Source: Candidatus Bathyarchaeia archaeon
GTDB lineage: Archaea; Thermoproteota; Bathyarchaeia; Bathyarchaeales; Bathyarchaeaceae
Direction: 5' to 3'
Assembly (NCBI GenBank): GCA_035283685.1
Contig: DATETJ010000002.1
Span: 310,001 to 374,000, forward strand
DNA: 64,000 bases
Below, piece after piece: positions 50,750 to 58,503 of this stretch (the first letter of the stretch is position 1; each line of letters begins with the position of its first letter). The translations under genes and the position numbers were made by a program. The notes under the pieces are model-generated. The model searched no databases. It was not told where the DNA came from and saw only the letters and a list, made by a program, of their open reading frames with translations.

Positions 50750-51688
50750 TCACTTCTTAAGCCTCTCGAGCGCAGCTGCAACTATTAGTGGAAACGCTAT
50801 TGTCGCGTCGCAAATGACTGTCACAGCTTTGCCTTTCGGTTTGACCTTGCCCCAGCTTATGGCTTCTTCCAAAGAGGCGCCGCTCAATCCGCCTGGCTCA
50901 GGTCTGTCCATAGTTATCTGCACGGCAGCGTCCACGCCTTCACGAAAAGTGTTGGCGAATAAAGCGAAGTGTTTGGGCACGCCGCCGCCTAAAATGATAA
51001 TCCCAACTTTCTTAGCGTCATACACTTTGTCCATCAGTGCCTTGGTGTCCAGAAATGGGTCAATGCACAACGTCTTGTCCTGTCCAAACATCCACATCTG
51101 GAACCCAGCGATTGAGTCAATAAATGCGGGGCATATGATCGGCACATTCTTCTGGGCAGCCGCAGCTAAAATCGAGTTCTTGTCCTTGATTCTCTTCCCA
51201 ATTTCACAGAGCAATTCAGCGCCCGAAATGCGCTTTCTCTTCTCTTCAGGTATGGCTTCCACGGTTTGGTTGAGCCATTTTTCCAATGCTTGAAATGCTT
51301 TCTGTTCGATGTATATGTCGCCGATGCGCCCAATGTTCTCCTTTCTAAGCCTTCTATCTTCAGCCTGAAACGAACCAACCAAATGCCTGTAGCCTAAAGC
51401 TTCAACCATGTCGTGAACCATGTTGGCTCCAGTGGTAACCAACACGTCCATGTGCTCGTTCTCGATAAGGTCATGGATGATGCGCCTAAATCCCGCGGGC
51501 ACTAAAGCGCCTGATAACGTCAAGAACACCGTGTAATCTGAATTCCTGAACATCTCGGTGACAAGTTCGCATGCTGCTCCGAGTTTTCCAGCTCCCAAAA
51601 CCCCGGTAGAATTCATTTGTTCTACTAGATCGTCGACGCTCATTCCCGACTGAAGCCTCATGTGTTTGACATTTCTCAATGGTTTCAC
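50750..51688 (-). CDS. dys: Deoxyhypusine synthase
   Basis: The 312-residue NAD-dependent enzyme transfers an aminobutyl group from spermidine to a lysine of aIF5A. Features are MRLQSGMSVDDLVEQM, LSGALVPAGFRRIIHDLI, VLVTTGANMVHD, and the C-terminal GGVPKHFALFANTFREG with GRVKPKGKAV-like WGKVKPKGKAVTVICDATIA, which holds the catalytic lysine. Its substrate gene lies just upstream on the same strand (82 bp), so enzyme and target are probably co-regulated. Confidence 0.95.
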   Translation of the reverse strand: MKPLRNVKHMRLQSGMSVDDLVEQMNSTGVLGAGKLGAACELVTEMFRNSDYTVFLTLSGALVPAGFRRIIHDLIENEHMDVLVTTGANMVHDMVEALGYRHLVGSFQAEDRRLRKENIGRIGDIYIEQKAFQALEKWLNQTVEAIPEEKRKRISGAELLCEIGKRIKDKNSILAAAAQKNVPIICPAFIDSIAGFQMWMFGQDKTLCIDPFLDTKALMDKVYDAKKVGIIILGGGVPKHFALFANTFREGVDAAVQITMDRPEPGGLSGASLEEAISWGKVKPKGKAVTVICDATIAFPLIVAAALERLKK

Positions 51689-51770
51689 CGCTTTGCAGTC
51701 ACAAACAATAACCAGACACGTGAAAATAACTTATCCGTTTGCTTGAGCCTTAGGCAAGAGAGCCTAAACT

Positions 51771-52166
51771 TTAGGTTTTAGCTCGTTGAATTTTGATTCT
51801 TCCCATGATCCGCCAATATTCAACTTCTATGCCGTTCGCCAAGCGACCTTTCAGGTCCTGTTCCTCAGGCAACGGTGCCTCAAACACTTCATAACCTTCC
51901 AAATCCATAAGCTGAACCGCATTGGGCAACAACGCCAGCACCTGCCCACTGCGCTTCTCTATCAGTGGCACCTCAACCTGTGAATCTGTAGGCTTGACAA
52001 AACTCCGCTTGACTCCGTCAAAAACGCCTAAAGCCACGACTCTTGCCTTGGTTGCGCCATGCTTTCCAGGCTTGGACTTGGTGTAATCAACGATGCGGCA
52101 CGGCTCATTGTCAACCATCACATAACTACCGACTTTAATGGCGCCCAGCTCAACAGGTTTGCTCAA
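51771..52166 (-). CDS. Translation initiation factor 5A
   Basis: The 131-residue factor has the hypusine loop SKPGKHGATKARVVALG, in which the lysine after SKPG is modified, and a C-terminal OB fold (VQLMDLEGYEVFEAPL). It promotes translation of polyproline-type stretches on the ribosome. It is followed by deoxyhypusine synthase and is divergent from NAD kinase. Confidence 0.95.
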   Translation of the reverse strand: MSKPVELGAIKVGSYVMVDNEPCRIVDYTKSKPGKHGATKARVVALGVFDGVKRSFVKPTDSQVEVPLIEKRSGQVLALLPNAVQLMDLEGYEVFEAPLPEEQDLKGRLANGIEVEYWRIMGRIKIQRAKT

Positions 52167-52214
52167 CTCAATTCGCCTTCAAGCGGCTTCGTAGACAAGC
52201 TTTTACAACAATGA

Positions 52215-52222
52215 TTTTATAG
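52215..52222 (+). promoter_or_regulatory. TATA box of NAD kinase
   Basis: TTTTATAG predicts transcription from about 52244, which excludes the upstream in-frame GTG at 52222 and supports the GTG at 52270. Confidence 0.55.
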
Positions 52223-52269
52223 TGTTAATTAACTTATCGCTAAGTATCCCGCTGTTGCGAGGCACACTC

Positions 52270-53115
52270 GTGTTCCAAACTGTAGGCATCGTCAGTAAGC
52301 TCGACCGTAAACAAGCTCTACAGTTAGCTAACGCCATTACAGACGTTTTACACGCTAAGAGACTCCATGTTCAACTTGAAACAAACCTCGCAAAACACCT
52401 GAAAAAACCCGCCCTAGCCACACCGCTGGAAAAAATGAAAACCGACTTGATAATCACAATCGGCGGCGACGGCACCATTCTCAGAACCTGCCTCAAACTC
52501 CCCAAACCTGAACCCCCTATACTAGCCATCAACATGGGAGCAAGAGGCTTCCTAGCCGAAGTAGCGCCCAAAGACGCTCTCGCAGCCATAAACCAAACTT
52601 TGAAAGGCAAGTACAGGCTAGAACGAACCACGAAACTAGCCTCTTACCTGGGCAAAAAGCGCTTACCCGACGCTTTAAACGAGGTTTCAATCACTTCGCT
52701 GGCGCCCGCGAAACTCCTTAGAATGCGCATATGGAAAAACAGCGAGTTGATCGGAGAATGCCAATCCGACGGCGCCGTGGTCGCGTCGCAAACAGGCTCC
52801 ACAGGCTACTCTCTATCAGCAGGTGGACCTGTCATTGATCCGGATGTCTCAGCCTTCGTGTTTACGCCAATTGCGCCGCTCACGGTATTTCACCCCATTG
52901 TTTTCTCAGCAAAATCCACAGTTCATGTTGAACTTCAAAAATCCCGAAAAGCCGTAGTCGTCATCGACGGCCATTTTCCAATTGAAACAACACCTGAGCT
53001 ATCACGCGTAACGATTACAAAGTCGGAAAACGAAACATCTTTTATACGGTTTACAGGCGACTTTTATCATAGGTTGAAGGGGCGTCTTCTTTTTTCTGAG
53101 GGGCGGAGACGGTGA
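52270..53115 (+). CDS. nadK: NAD kinase
   Basis: The 281-residue enzyme makes NADP from NAD. It has LIITIGGDGTILRTCL, INMGARGFLAEV, the DALNEVSI segment and ASQTGSTGYSLSAGGPVIDP. GTG 52270 is used because GAGG precedes it by seven bases and the TATA box lies at 52215-52222. Its stop overlaps the nob1 start (GTGA), so they form an operon. Confidence 0.94.
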   Translation: MFQTVGIVSKLDRKQALQLANAITDVLHAKRLHVQLETNLAKHLKKPALATPLEKMKTDLIITIGGDGTILRTCLKLPKPEPPILAINMGARGFLAEVAPKDALAAINQTLKGKYRLERTTKLASYLGKKRLPDALNEVSITSLAPAKLLRMRIWKNSELIGECQSDGAVVASQTGSTGYSLSAGGPVIDPDVSAFVFTPIAPLTVFHPIVFSAKSTVHVELQKSRKAVVVIDGHFPIETTPELSRVTITKSENETSFIRFTGDFYHRLKGRLLFSEGRRR

Positions 53116-53657
53116 CATTTCGACGTAGCACGGGCAAAAGGGTCCTTGTCTTAGACACATCTGCCTTCATCGCTGGATTCGACCCGTTTGCCGTGCGCGA
53201 CTCCGTGTTCACTGTGCCCGCTGTGAGACAGGAACTCGCATCAAACTCAATGATTTTCACAAGATTCACGACAGCCGTTGAGAGCGGCAAACTGGAAGTG
53301 AAATCGCCTGCCGAAGATTCTCTTAGTGAAGTTGACAAGTCATCTAAAGCTGTTGGCGATGTACGCTTTCTGTCAGAGGTCGACAAGCAGGTTTTGGCTT
53401 TGGCGTCTGAGCTCAAGCATCAAGGCGAGAACCCGTTGGTTGTCACTGACGATTACTCGATTCAGAATGTGGCCAATCAAATGGGCTTGGAATTTGCCGC
53501 TCTCTTGACTTTTGGAATCCGGCACCGCTTCCACTGGATGATTTACTGCCCTGCCTGCCACCGCGAGTACCCAACGGATTCCAAACTGAAAACTTGTGAG
53601 ACGTGTGGCACAGAGCTGAAGAGAAAACCGTTAAGAAAAACTCCACTGCGAAAATAG
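53112..53657 (+). CDS. nob1: Endoribonuclease Nob1 (PIN domain plus zinc ribbon)
   Basis: The 181-residue protein has a PIN domain (VLVLDTSAFIAGFDP, VPAVRQELASN, LSEVDKQVLALA, VVTDDYSIQNVANQMGL) with the four acidic residues, and a C-terminal zinc ribbon (IYCPACHREYP...CETCG). Nob1 makes the final cut at the 3' end of 16S rRNA. The GTG start overlaps the nadK stop. The next gene follows after 18 bp. Confidence 0.92.
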   Translation: MTFRRSTGKRVLVLDTSAFIAGFDPFAVRDSVFTVPAVRQELASNSMIFTRFTTAVESGKLEVKSPAEDSLSEVDKSSKAVGDVRFLSEVDKQVLALASELKHQGENPLVVTDDYSIQNVANQMGLEFAALLTFGIRHRFHWMIYCPACHREYPTDSKLKTCETCGTELKRKPLRKTPLRK

Positions 53658-53675
53658 CGAGAAGCAGGAAGCACC

Positions 53676-54245
53676 TTGACCGAACGCAAAACCGTATATT
53701 TCGAAAAACCGGGCAAAGAGAACACCGAAGCCCTATTGAAAGCTGTAAAAGATTACGCTGAAGCTGCGGGCGTGAAAGACATAGTGGTTGCTTCCACACG
53801 GGGTGAAACCGGCGCAGCCGCAGCCAAGTTGCTCAAAGGCTACAACGTAGTTGTGGTCACGCATAACACTGGTTTTTCGGAACCAGGCGTGCAACAACTG
53901 AAAGAGGAATACCGCAGACAAATCATCGAAAACGGAGCCAAGATCTTTACTGGCACACACGCTTTGAGCAGCGCTGAAAGAGCGGTGCGCAAAGTATTCG
54001 GTACTGTGCAGCCGCTTGAGTTGATGGCGAACACCCTGCGGCTGATGGGAGAGGGCACTAAAGTGTGCGTGGAAATCACGTTGATGGCAGCTGACGCCGG
54101 GCTTATCCCTGTTGACAGAGATATCATTGCCGTTGCTGGAACAGGTCAAGGCGCCGACACTGCCTTGCTTATAAAACCTGCAAATGCAGCCAGATTCTTT
54201 GACTTGAGAATAAGGGAGATAATCGCTAAGCCCAGAGACTTCTAA
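53676..54245 (+). CDS. Stand-alone pyruvate-kinase C-terminal-domain-like protein
   Basis: The 189-residue protein matches the alpha/beta C-terminal domain of pyruvate kinase as a separate protein. It has DIVVASTRGETGAAAAKLL, VVVVTHNTGFSEPG, and DRDIIAVAGTGQGADTALLI. It lacks the catalytic barrel, so it cannot be a kinase. Domain-only archaeal proteins of this kind are common, but their function is unsettled. The start is TTG 53676 with AGGA eight bases upstream. Confidence 0.8.
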   Translation: MTERKTVYFEKPGKENTEALLKAVKDYAEAAGVKDIVVASTRGETGAAAAKLLKGYNVVVVTHNTGFSEPGVQQLKEEYRRQIIENGAKIFTGTHALSSAERAVRKVFGTVQPLELMANTLRLMGEGTKVCVEITLMAADAGLIPVDRDIIAVAGTGQGADTALLIKPANAARFFDLRIREIIAKPRDF

Positions 54246-54670
54246 ACCTGCCCGCTGTCTCTCTTGCTAAAATACACGATATCCCTGAGCTCCTTGTAGC
54301 CACATTTCCTGAACAGTTGCATCGAGCCCGTGTTGCCCTCTTCAATTAACGCGCAGAATATTCTCATACCATGCGTTCGCAGAACTTTTTCAGCTTCGTT
54401 GATCAATGCGCTTGCTACTCCTTGTCGTCTGAAGTCGGGGTCTACTGCTAAGCGGTTGATCCAGCCTCTTCTGCCATCATTCGAAGCGATCACAGCTCCC
54501 ACCAGCCGATTGCCCTCAAAAGCCCCCATAAAAAAATCTGGATTCTCTTCCATCTGAGCCTGAATAGCATCCTTTCGGTCTCTTCCCTCAGGCCTGTAAG
54601 ATAAGCCGGCTTTTTGCCACAATGCTACAATTAGGTCGTGGTCAGAAATGGTCAGATTACGGGTCTTCAA
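54242..54670 (-). CDS. GNAT-family N-acetyltransferase
   Basis: The 142-residue protein has the acetyl-CoA motif A VDPDFRRQGVASALINEAEK and the C-terminal NTGSMQLFRKCGYKELRDI. It would acetylate an amine of an unknown small molecule or protein. Its end overlaps the PK-like gene by four bases, convergently. Confidence 0.88.
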   Translation of the reverse strand: MKTRNLTISDHDLIVALWQKAGLSYRPEGRDRKDAIQAQMEENPDFFMGAFEGNRLVGAVIASNDGRRGWINRLAVDPDFRRQGVASALINEAEKVLRTHGMRIFCALIEEGNTGSMQLFRKCGYKELRDIVYFSKRDSGQV

Positions 54671-54695
54671 CTGAACAGGCTCCTTTTCTCAGTTC

Positions 54696-55334
54696 TCACG
54701 TCTTGGTTCTTTGGGCTTTTAGTGTTTCAAGAGCCGCCGCGATAGCTCCGTATTCAGCTGATAGCTTGTCATCTCCGCTTCCAATAACTACCACATCGCT
54801 TTCCTCAGGCTTAAGCCCGCACAGCAGGCTTTCACGAATCTTGGGGGCGTTTCTCAAGATGTCCTCTTTTACCGATGGCATGGTCAAACTGCCGTGCTTG
54901 AAAACCAGTGTGGTTGCTCCATGAGCGCCAACCTTTATCGCTGCGTCACGTTGCTCAAGCCCAGCCCTAACCGCATCCGCCGCGCCTTTGACTCGAACCG
55001 CCATGTTGAACGCACTCACTGTGAGTGAGCTTCTGGGAACTTCAACAGCCGCGCTGATTCTGGATTGCAGGTTGGAAACAAGTCGTTGGCCAGTTGCCGT
55101 CAGCACGATGCCTTCGCGTGAGGTTTCTATCAACTTTGCTCTTTCAAGATGCTTGATCAATGTGCGCATAGTGCCTTCGCCTAATCCAAGCGTCTTGGCT
55201 AGGCTTATTCTGCCAATCGGGCTCTCAGTGCTAATGGTTGCCAGAGCTTTAACTATGTGAGGTTCGATTAAGTAAGGAGCCTTGCCAGGCGCAATCCTGC
55301 CTGCAGCACCCTCTAGGACTTCTAGTAGCTTCAA
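54696..55334 (-). CDS. Winged-helix protein with DUF4443-like domain
   Basis: The 212-residue protein has an N-terminal winged helix (RISLAKTLGLGEGTMRTLI, HLERAKLIETSREGI) and a C-terminal domain of the DUF4443 type (MAVRVKGAADAVRAGLEQRD, GATTLVFKHGSLTMPS). The C-terminal part probably senses a ligand. It is the last gene of an operon with an ECF-type transporter component and a DUF4430-like protein, and probably regulates that uptake system. Confidence 0.8.
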   Translation of the reverse strand: MKLLEVLEGAAGRIAPGKAPYLIEPHIVKALATISTESPIGRISLAKTLGLGEGTMRTLIKHLERAKLIETSREGIVLTATGQRLVSNLQSRISAAVEVPRSSLTVSAFNMAVRVKGAADAVRAGLEQRDAAIKVGAHGATTLVFKHGSLTMPSVKEDILRNAPKIRESLLCGLKPEESDVVVIGSGDDKLSAEYGAIAAALETLKAQRTKT

Positions 55335-55348
55335 CTCTGTTTCCTTCT

Positions 55349-55828
55349 CTACTTATTTGAGAAGGAGTAGGAATAGCTTTCGTAGCGCCAAGCTATGGAA
55401 TCGCTGGGCTTAAGGATGTATGCGTCTGCTGCCTTCAGCATGTCAGTCCACTTTGAGGATGTAGCATTCCACCAATACCAAAGCCAAGCTCGCCCCGAAG
55501 TTAGGGTCTCAACCACATTGCTTACTCCATCAATTGAAGACACGAAGACACCGTAGGCGCTTGTCTTGTATTCTACTCTTTTGGTGACTGCTAGTAGGGC
55601 TTCGAAAGTGGTTGATCCTGCTATTACCGTCTGGTTGTGCCAGCTCATGGTTCCGTTGCCGTAGTCCAGCAGGGCATTGACGTTGATTGCTAGAGACTTC
55701 AATTCTTCAAAGGTTGCGCGGGTTTCAACGTAAAGTCCATAGTAGTACGCGGTAGCCAACGTCGCAGTTAACGCCCACACCGCCAACCCCAAAGCCAAGA
55801 ACGTGAGGGTTCTTCCGCGAAAGTTCAG
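55349..55828 (-). CDS. Membrane-anchored DUF4430-like (transcobalamin C-terminal type) protein, probable CTG start
   Basis: The 159-residue protein has an N-terminal membrane helix (FLALGLAVWALTATLATAYYY). An extracytoplasmic domain follows, with NALLDYGNGTMSWHNQTVI, GSTTFEALLAVT, GVFVSSIDGVSN and WLWYWWN, the pattern of DUF4430/transcobalamin-like ligand-binding domains. The frame is open back to ATG 55867, inside the previous gene. The strong SD GGAGGTGA (55843-55836), whose TGA is the previous stop, lies seven bases before CTG 55828, so I favour that rare start. It likely delivers a ligand to the ECF component. Confidence 0.75.
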   Translation of the reverse strand: MNFRGRTLTFLALGLAVWALTATLATAYYYGLYVETRATFEELKSLAINVNALLDYGNGTMSWHNQTVIAGSTTFEALLAVTKRVEYKTSAYGVFVSSIDGVSNVVETLTSGRAWLWYWWNATSSKWTDMLKAADAYILKPSDSIAWRYESYSYSFSNK

Positions 55829-55835
55829 AAAAAGT

Positions 55836-56372
55836 TCACCTCCATCCCAACATTTTGTGCATTGCATTGACCAGCGGAACAGTCAAAGCTCCGAAGAGAG
55901 CTGTGTTCCACCCCACATGGATGATTAAGGGAACAACGCCTGATATGAGAGCAGCCGCAAGCGCATTGGAAAAGGACAAACCTGAAAGCGTCAGGAAGAC
56001 AGCTGTTCCAACATTTGTGACGACGTCATAAACAAACGTCAAGAAGGCTCCTAACACAGCCGCTTCGGCGAATCCTCCGGCACTGAGCCTCCCGTTTGCT
56101 GTTTTGGCATATAAGCCGCCGACGATTCCAATCAGCCCCATGCCTGCGATTTGAAATGGCATGACAACTCCAGCGAAGCCGTAGGGTGAGAGAAAACCGT
56201 TAGCGAACATGACGAGGCTGCCAAGCAAGCCCCCGTACAGGCTTCCAAAAATCATGCCTGTGACAAAGGCGATGAGCGAAGTGAACTCCAGATTCATAGG
56301 TCTAGCCATAAGTTGAACGCCTATGCATAGGGCTGCTAAAACGCTTAGCAATGCTAATCGTTGAGTGTCCAC
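55836..56372 (-). CDS. ECF transporter S component
   Basis: The 178-residue protein has five to six membrane helices, with GVQLMARPMNLEFTSLIAFV and a FGSLYGGLLGSLVMF segment, and the general layout of ECF-type substrate-binding S components for vitamins or similar ligands. The neighbouring DUF4430-like and DUF4443-type genes suggest a dedicated uptake and control cassette. Ligand unknown; cobalamin precursors are one guess because of the transcobalamin-like neighbour. No energising ECF-A/T gene is present in the window. Confidence 0.8.
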   Translation of the reverse strand: MDTQRLALLSVLAALCIGVQLMARPMNLEFTSLIAFVTGMIFGSLYGGLLGSLVMFANGFLSPYGFAGVVMPFQIAGMGLIGIVGGLYAKTANGRLSAGGFAEAAVLGAFLTFVYDVVTNVGTAVFLTLSGLSFSNALAAALISGVVPLIIHVGWNTALFGALTVPLVNAMHKMLGWR

Positions 56373-56468
56373 GGTGGCCTTCCCAAGTTAATTGGTTGGA
56401 TAATCCATCCATATAACTTTTGCGACAGAAAACAGCCGTTAATCAGTGCGCCGGTCTTAAATGCTAAC

Positions 56469-56618
56469 TTACCCGTGAATAAGTCGAGGTAGGCATTTGG
56501 CGCAGACCCACCGGTCCTTACTATTCTGTCTGATCCGTATGAGTGCGGCTTCTCGATCTGATTTGTTGCAGGAAAAGCACCGTGCCTCGCTTGCTTCAGT
56601 TGAGTCTGACTTGCTCAT
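56469..56618 (-). CDS. 49-residue zinc-finger miniprotein
   Basis: The product has two CxxC pairs (ARCFSCNKS and WVCAKCLPR) separated by a helical RE-AALIRIRQNSKDR stretch. It is a small zinc ribbon of unknown role. It is supported by the SD GGTGA five bases before the ATG at 56618 and an AT-rich TATA-like TTTAAGAATTTAG on this strand at about 56660-56675. It is divergent from the EamA transporter and precedes the ECF gene by about 100 bp. Confidence 0.75.
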   Translation of the reverse strand: MSKSDSTEASEARCFSCNKSDREAALIRIRQNSKDRWVCAKCLPRLIHG

Positions 56619-56729
56619 CTGCTTCACCTTGTTGTTTTCAGCAGTACATTAACACCTAAATTCTTAAACCTTCTCAAACAACTCTCCTCAATAGAATTCC
56701 AGCAAAGAATTCAGTGAAGGAGCACATGC

Positions 56730-57611
56730 ATGCCTAAGAGGAATCGAAGTCTAGCCCTTCTTGAAGGAGCAGTGGCTGGCGCGCTATTCGGAACCGCAGC
56801 CATATTCATACGGCTTCTGCCTGGCGTCAACGTATTTTCAATTGCCTTCTGGCGGCTAGTCATCGCGTCTTCAGTCTTTGTTGCCATTATCGCCATCTCA
56901 AAGAGGGGTTTCAGGTGGAGTCCGATTCGAGAAGAGGTGGGGCGTGTGGCGATTCTTGGAACTCTCTTGGGCTTGCACTTCATCCTGTTCGTTTCCGCAG
57001 TTATGGACACTTCTATCATAAACGCCACGGTGCTGGTCAATACAACATCGATTTGGTCCATGTTCGTTTCATCATTGATCTTCAAGTTGAAGCCGTCTCG
57101 CGCTGTCATGCTTGGCATCATGGTCTCGTTTCTTGGAGTAATCATAATTACCTACGGCGACGCAGCGCCTGGAGCATGGAGCCTTCAGTTGAAAGGAGAT
57201 TTAGAAGCTGTCCTCGCAGCGGTTGTAGAGGCATTCTACCTCAACTACGGACGAGAGACAAGAAAGAAATCACAGATCATTCCATTAATGCTGGCAATAT
57301 ACGTTTTTTCAGCCTTAACCGTTCTCGTAATCGGCTTGGGAACAAATCAGTCGTTTTCGTTTCCACTCCAATGGACGCAAATAGTGCCACTGATTGGTTT
57401 GGGAATCCTGCCCACCGCGATGGCTCATTCCTTCTATTTCTCCTCTCTTTCGCATCTCAAATCCTTTGAAACTGCAGCCATGGCTTTGCTGGAACCCATA
57501 GGCGCCACACTACTTGGCATTTTCATATTTGCGCTAGTTCCAAAACCCATATTCATACTAGGCGCCGCCCTCGTGTTAGCAGGCATAGTCGCAGTGGCAA
57601 TGAAAGAGTAA
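56730..57611 (+). CDS. EamA/DMT family transporter
   Basis: The 293-residue protein has ten hydrophobic helices in two EamA repeats, with AGALFGTAAIFIRLLPGVNVF in the first (positions split) and FETAAMALLEPIGATLLGIF in the second. Substrate is unknown. It is unlike the paralogue at 10.5 kb in length and detail but of the same family. The 192-bp stretch after it (57612-57803) has a TATA-like CTTTATAAG near 57668-57677 and no recognised gene. Confidence 0.9.
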   Translation: MPKRNRSLALLEGAVAGALFGTAAIFIRLLPGVNVFSIAFWRLVIASSVFVAIIAISKRGFRWSPIREEVGRVAILGTLLGLHFILFVSAVMDTSIINATVLVNTTSIWSMFVSSLIFKLKPSRAVMLGIMVSFLGVIIITYGDAAPGAWSLQLKGDLEAVLAAVVEAFYLNYGRETRKKSQIIPLMLAIYVFSALTVLVIGLGTNQSFSFPLQWTQIVPLIGLGILPTAMAHSFYFSSLSHLKSFETAAMALLEPIGATLLGIFIFALVPKPIFILGAALVLAGIVAVAMKE

Positions 57612-57803
57612 ATTGTCCGACGCAGTTTCCTGAAGACTCTGATTTTGTCCGAGTGCTTTTCGCTTATGGCTTTATAAGAGCGGGAGCACTATTCTGCTTG
57701 GAAAGTTTTCTCTTATCCTGTAGGCTTGTCCTATCGAATAATTGAATCTTTTCGAAGTGTATCAAAGAGGTAAACATAATTGTGCAGTCTAAGAGCGGGT
57801 ATT

Positions 57804-57920
57804 GTGACCAACTGTAGAAGATGCAAATCATCTGCACGAGTTCATTGCTCGATTAGGAAGAAAGCTGGAAGAAAAATATACGTAGACAACAAGAAGAGGG
57901 GAGGGACAAAGGATAGCTAA
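57804..57920 (+). CDS. 38-residue Cys/His-rich basic miniprotein
   Basis: Starting from GTG the product reads TNCRRCKSSARVHCSIRKKA, followed by GRKIYVDNKKRGGTKDS. The C-x2-C and H-C spacing suggests a small metal knuckle in a very basic protein. There is only a weak SD (GCGGG). It lies 13 bp upstream of another small zinc-finger gene. Moderate to low confidence. Confidence 0.4.
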   Translation: MTNCRRCKSSARVHCSIRKKAGRKIYVDNKKRGGTKDS

Positions 57921-57933
57921 CATAGGTGACCAA

Positions 57934-58116
57934 ATGAAATGTCCACAATGTGGCAGAATAAGTCGTGTCATTTGGATTTCACCAGATGGAAAACAAGCGG
58001 GAATCCGATGCTTGGGACGTCATAATCAACTAAGCCGTGGCATTTCAAAGTACGGCTCAGCCGCACGCCCCACAACTAAAACGCAGACAAACATGGTTTT
58101 TCTAATGGACATTTAA
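57934..58116 (+). CDS. 60-residue zinc-finger-like protein
   Basis: The protein begins KCPQCGRISRVIWISPDGKQ and has a third cysteine in IRCLGRH, resembling half of a zinc ribbon completed by the histidine. GGTGA lies four bases before the ATG. The C-terminus is not distinctive. It may be co-transcribed with the preceding and following small genes. Confidence 0.6.
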   Translation: MKCPQCGRISRVIWISPDGKQAGIRCLGRHNQLSRGISKYGSAARPTTKTQTNMVFLMDI

Positions 58117-58155
58117 ACCATAGCAACTATTGCCTCAACTTAGGAGTGAGAAGAA

Positions 58156-58341
58156 TTGGACAAAAGAAAAATCGTCAGCGAGGATGATTTGGGGACTATG
58201 AGACTGAGTGATGACTATCTCTTCGAGCTTGAAGAATGGCTACGACATATGATAAATGAAGCAGAAGAGAACGGTGACATCTGCAAGAGAAACCAGTTCC
58301 TCGCTTTGAGAGCAGAGCTCCTTTTGTTAGAAGAAGCTTAG
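58156..58341 (+). CDS. 61-residue acidic helical protein
   Basis: The product has the SEDDLGTMRLSDDYLFELEE and CKRNQFLALRAELLLLEEA helices and is strongly acidic. The TTG start at 58156 is supported by GGAGTGAG five bases upstream. No family is recognised. It is convergent with the thermosome gene, with the tRNA-like fragment between. Confidence 0.6.
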   Translation: MDKRKIVSEDDLGTMRLSDDYLFELEEWLRHMINEAEENGDICKRNQFLALRAELLLLEEA

Positions 58342-58407
58342 ACGAGTCTTTAAGCAACTCCTGCCCCCGGGGAAGGGATTTCAGCACCAATCTACTGGTA
58401 AAGAAAT

Positions 58408-58449
58408 GCCATAATATGCTTGGCGAGAGTTCGAATCTCTCTATGGCCA
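58408..58449 (+). tRNA. tRNA 3'-end fragment (T arm and acceptor strand), not a complete tRNA
   Basis: GAGAG-TTCGAAT-CTCTC (58425-58441) is a standard T arm with the invariant TTCGAAT loop. It is followed by a 7-nt acceptor strand TATGGCC and a discriminator A (58442-58449). No matching GGCCATA 5' strand, D arm or anticodon arm is found within 350 bp upstream, even allowing G-U pairs. Only GCCATA at 58408-58413 can pair, leaving no room for the other arms. It looks like an integration-site remnant or the 3' half of a split or permuted tRNA. Confidence 0.55.
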
Positions 58450-58503
58450 CTACTTACAGAGTGCAGATTGCCATGGGAGTTCCTTTGAGAATCCTTCTCA
58501 GCC

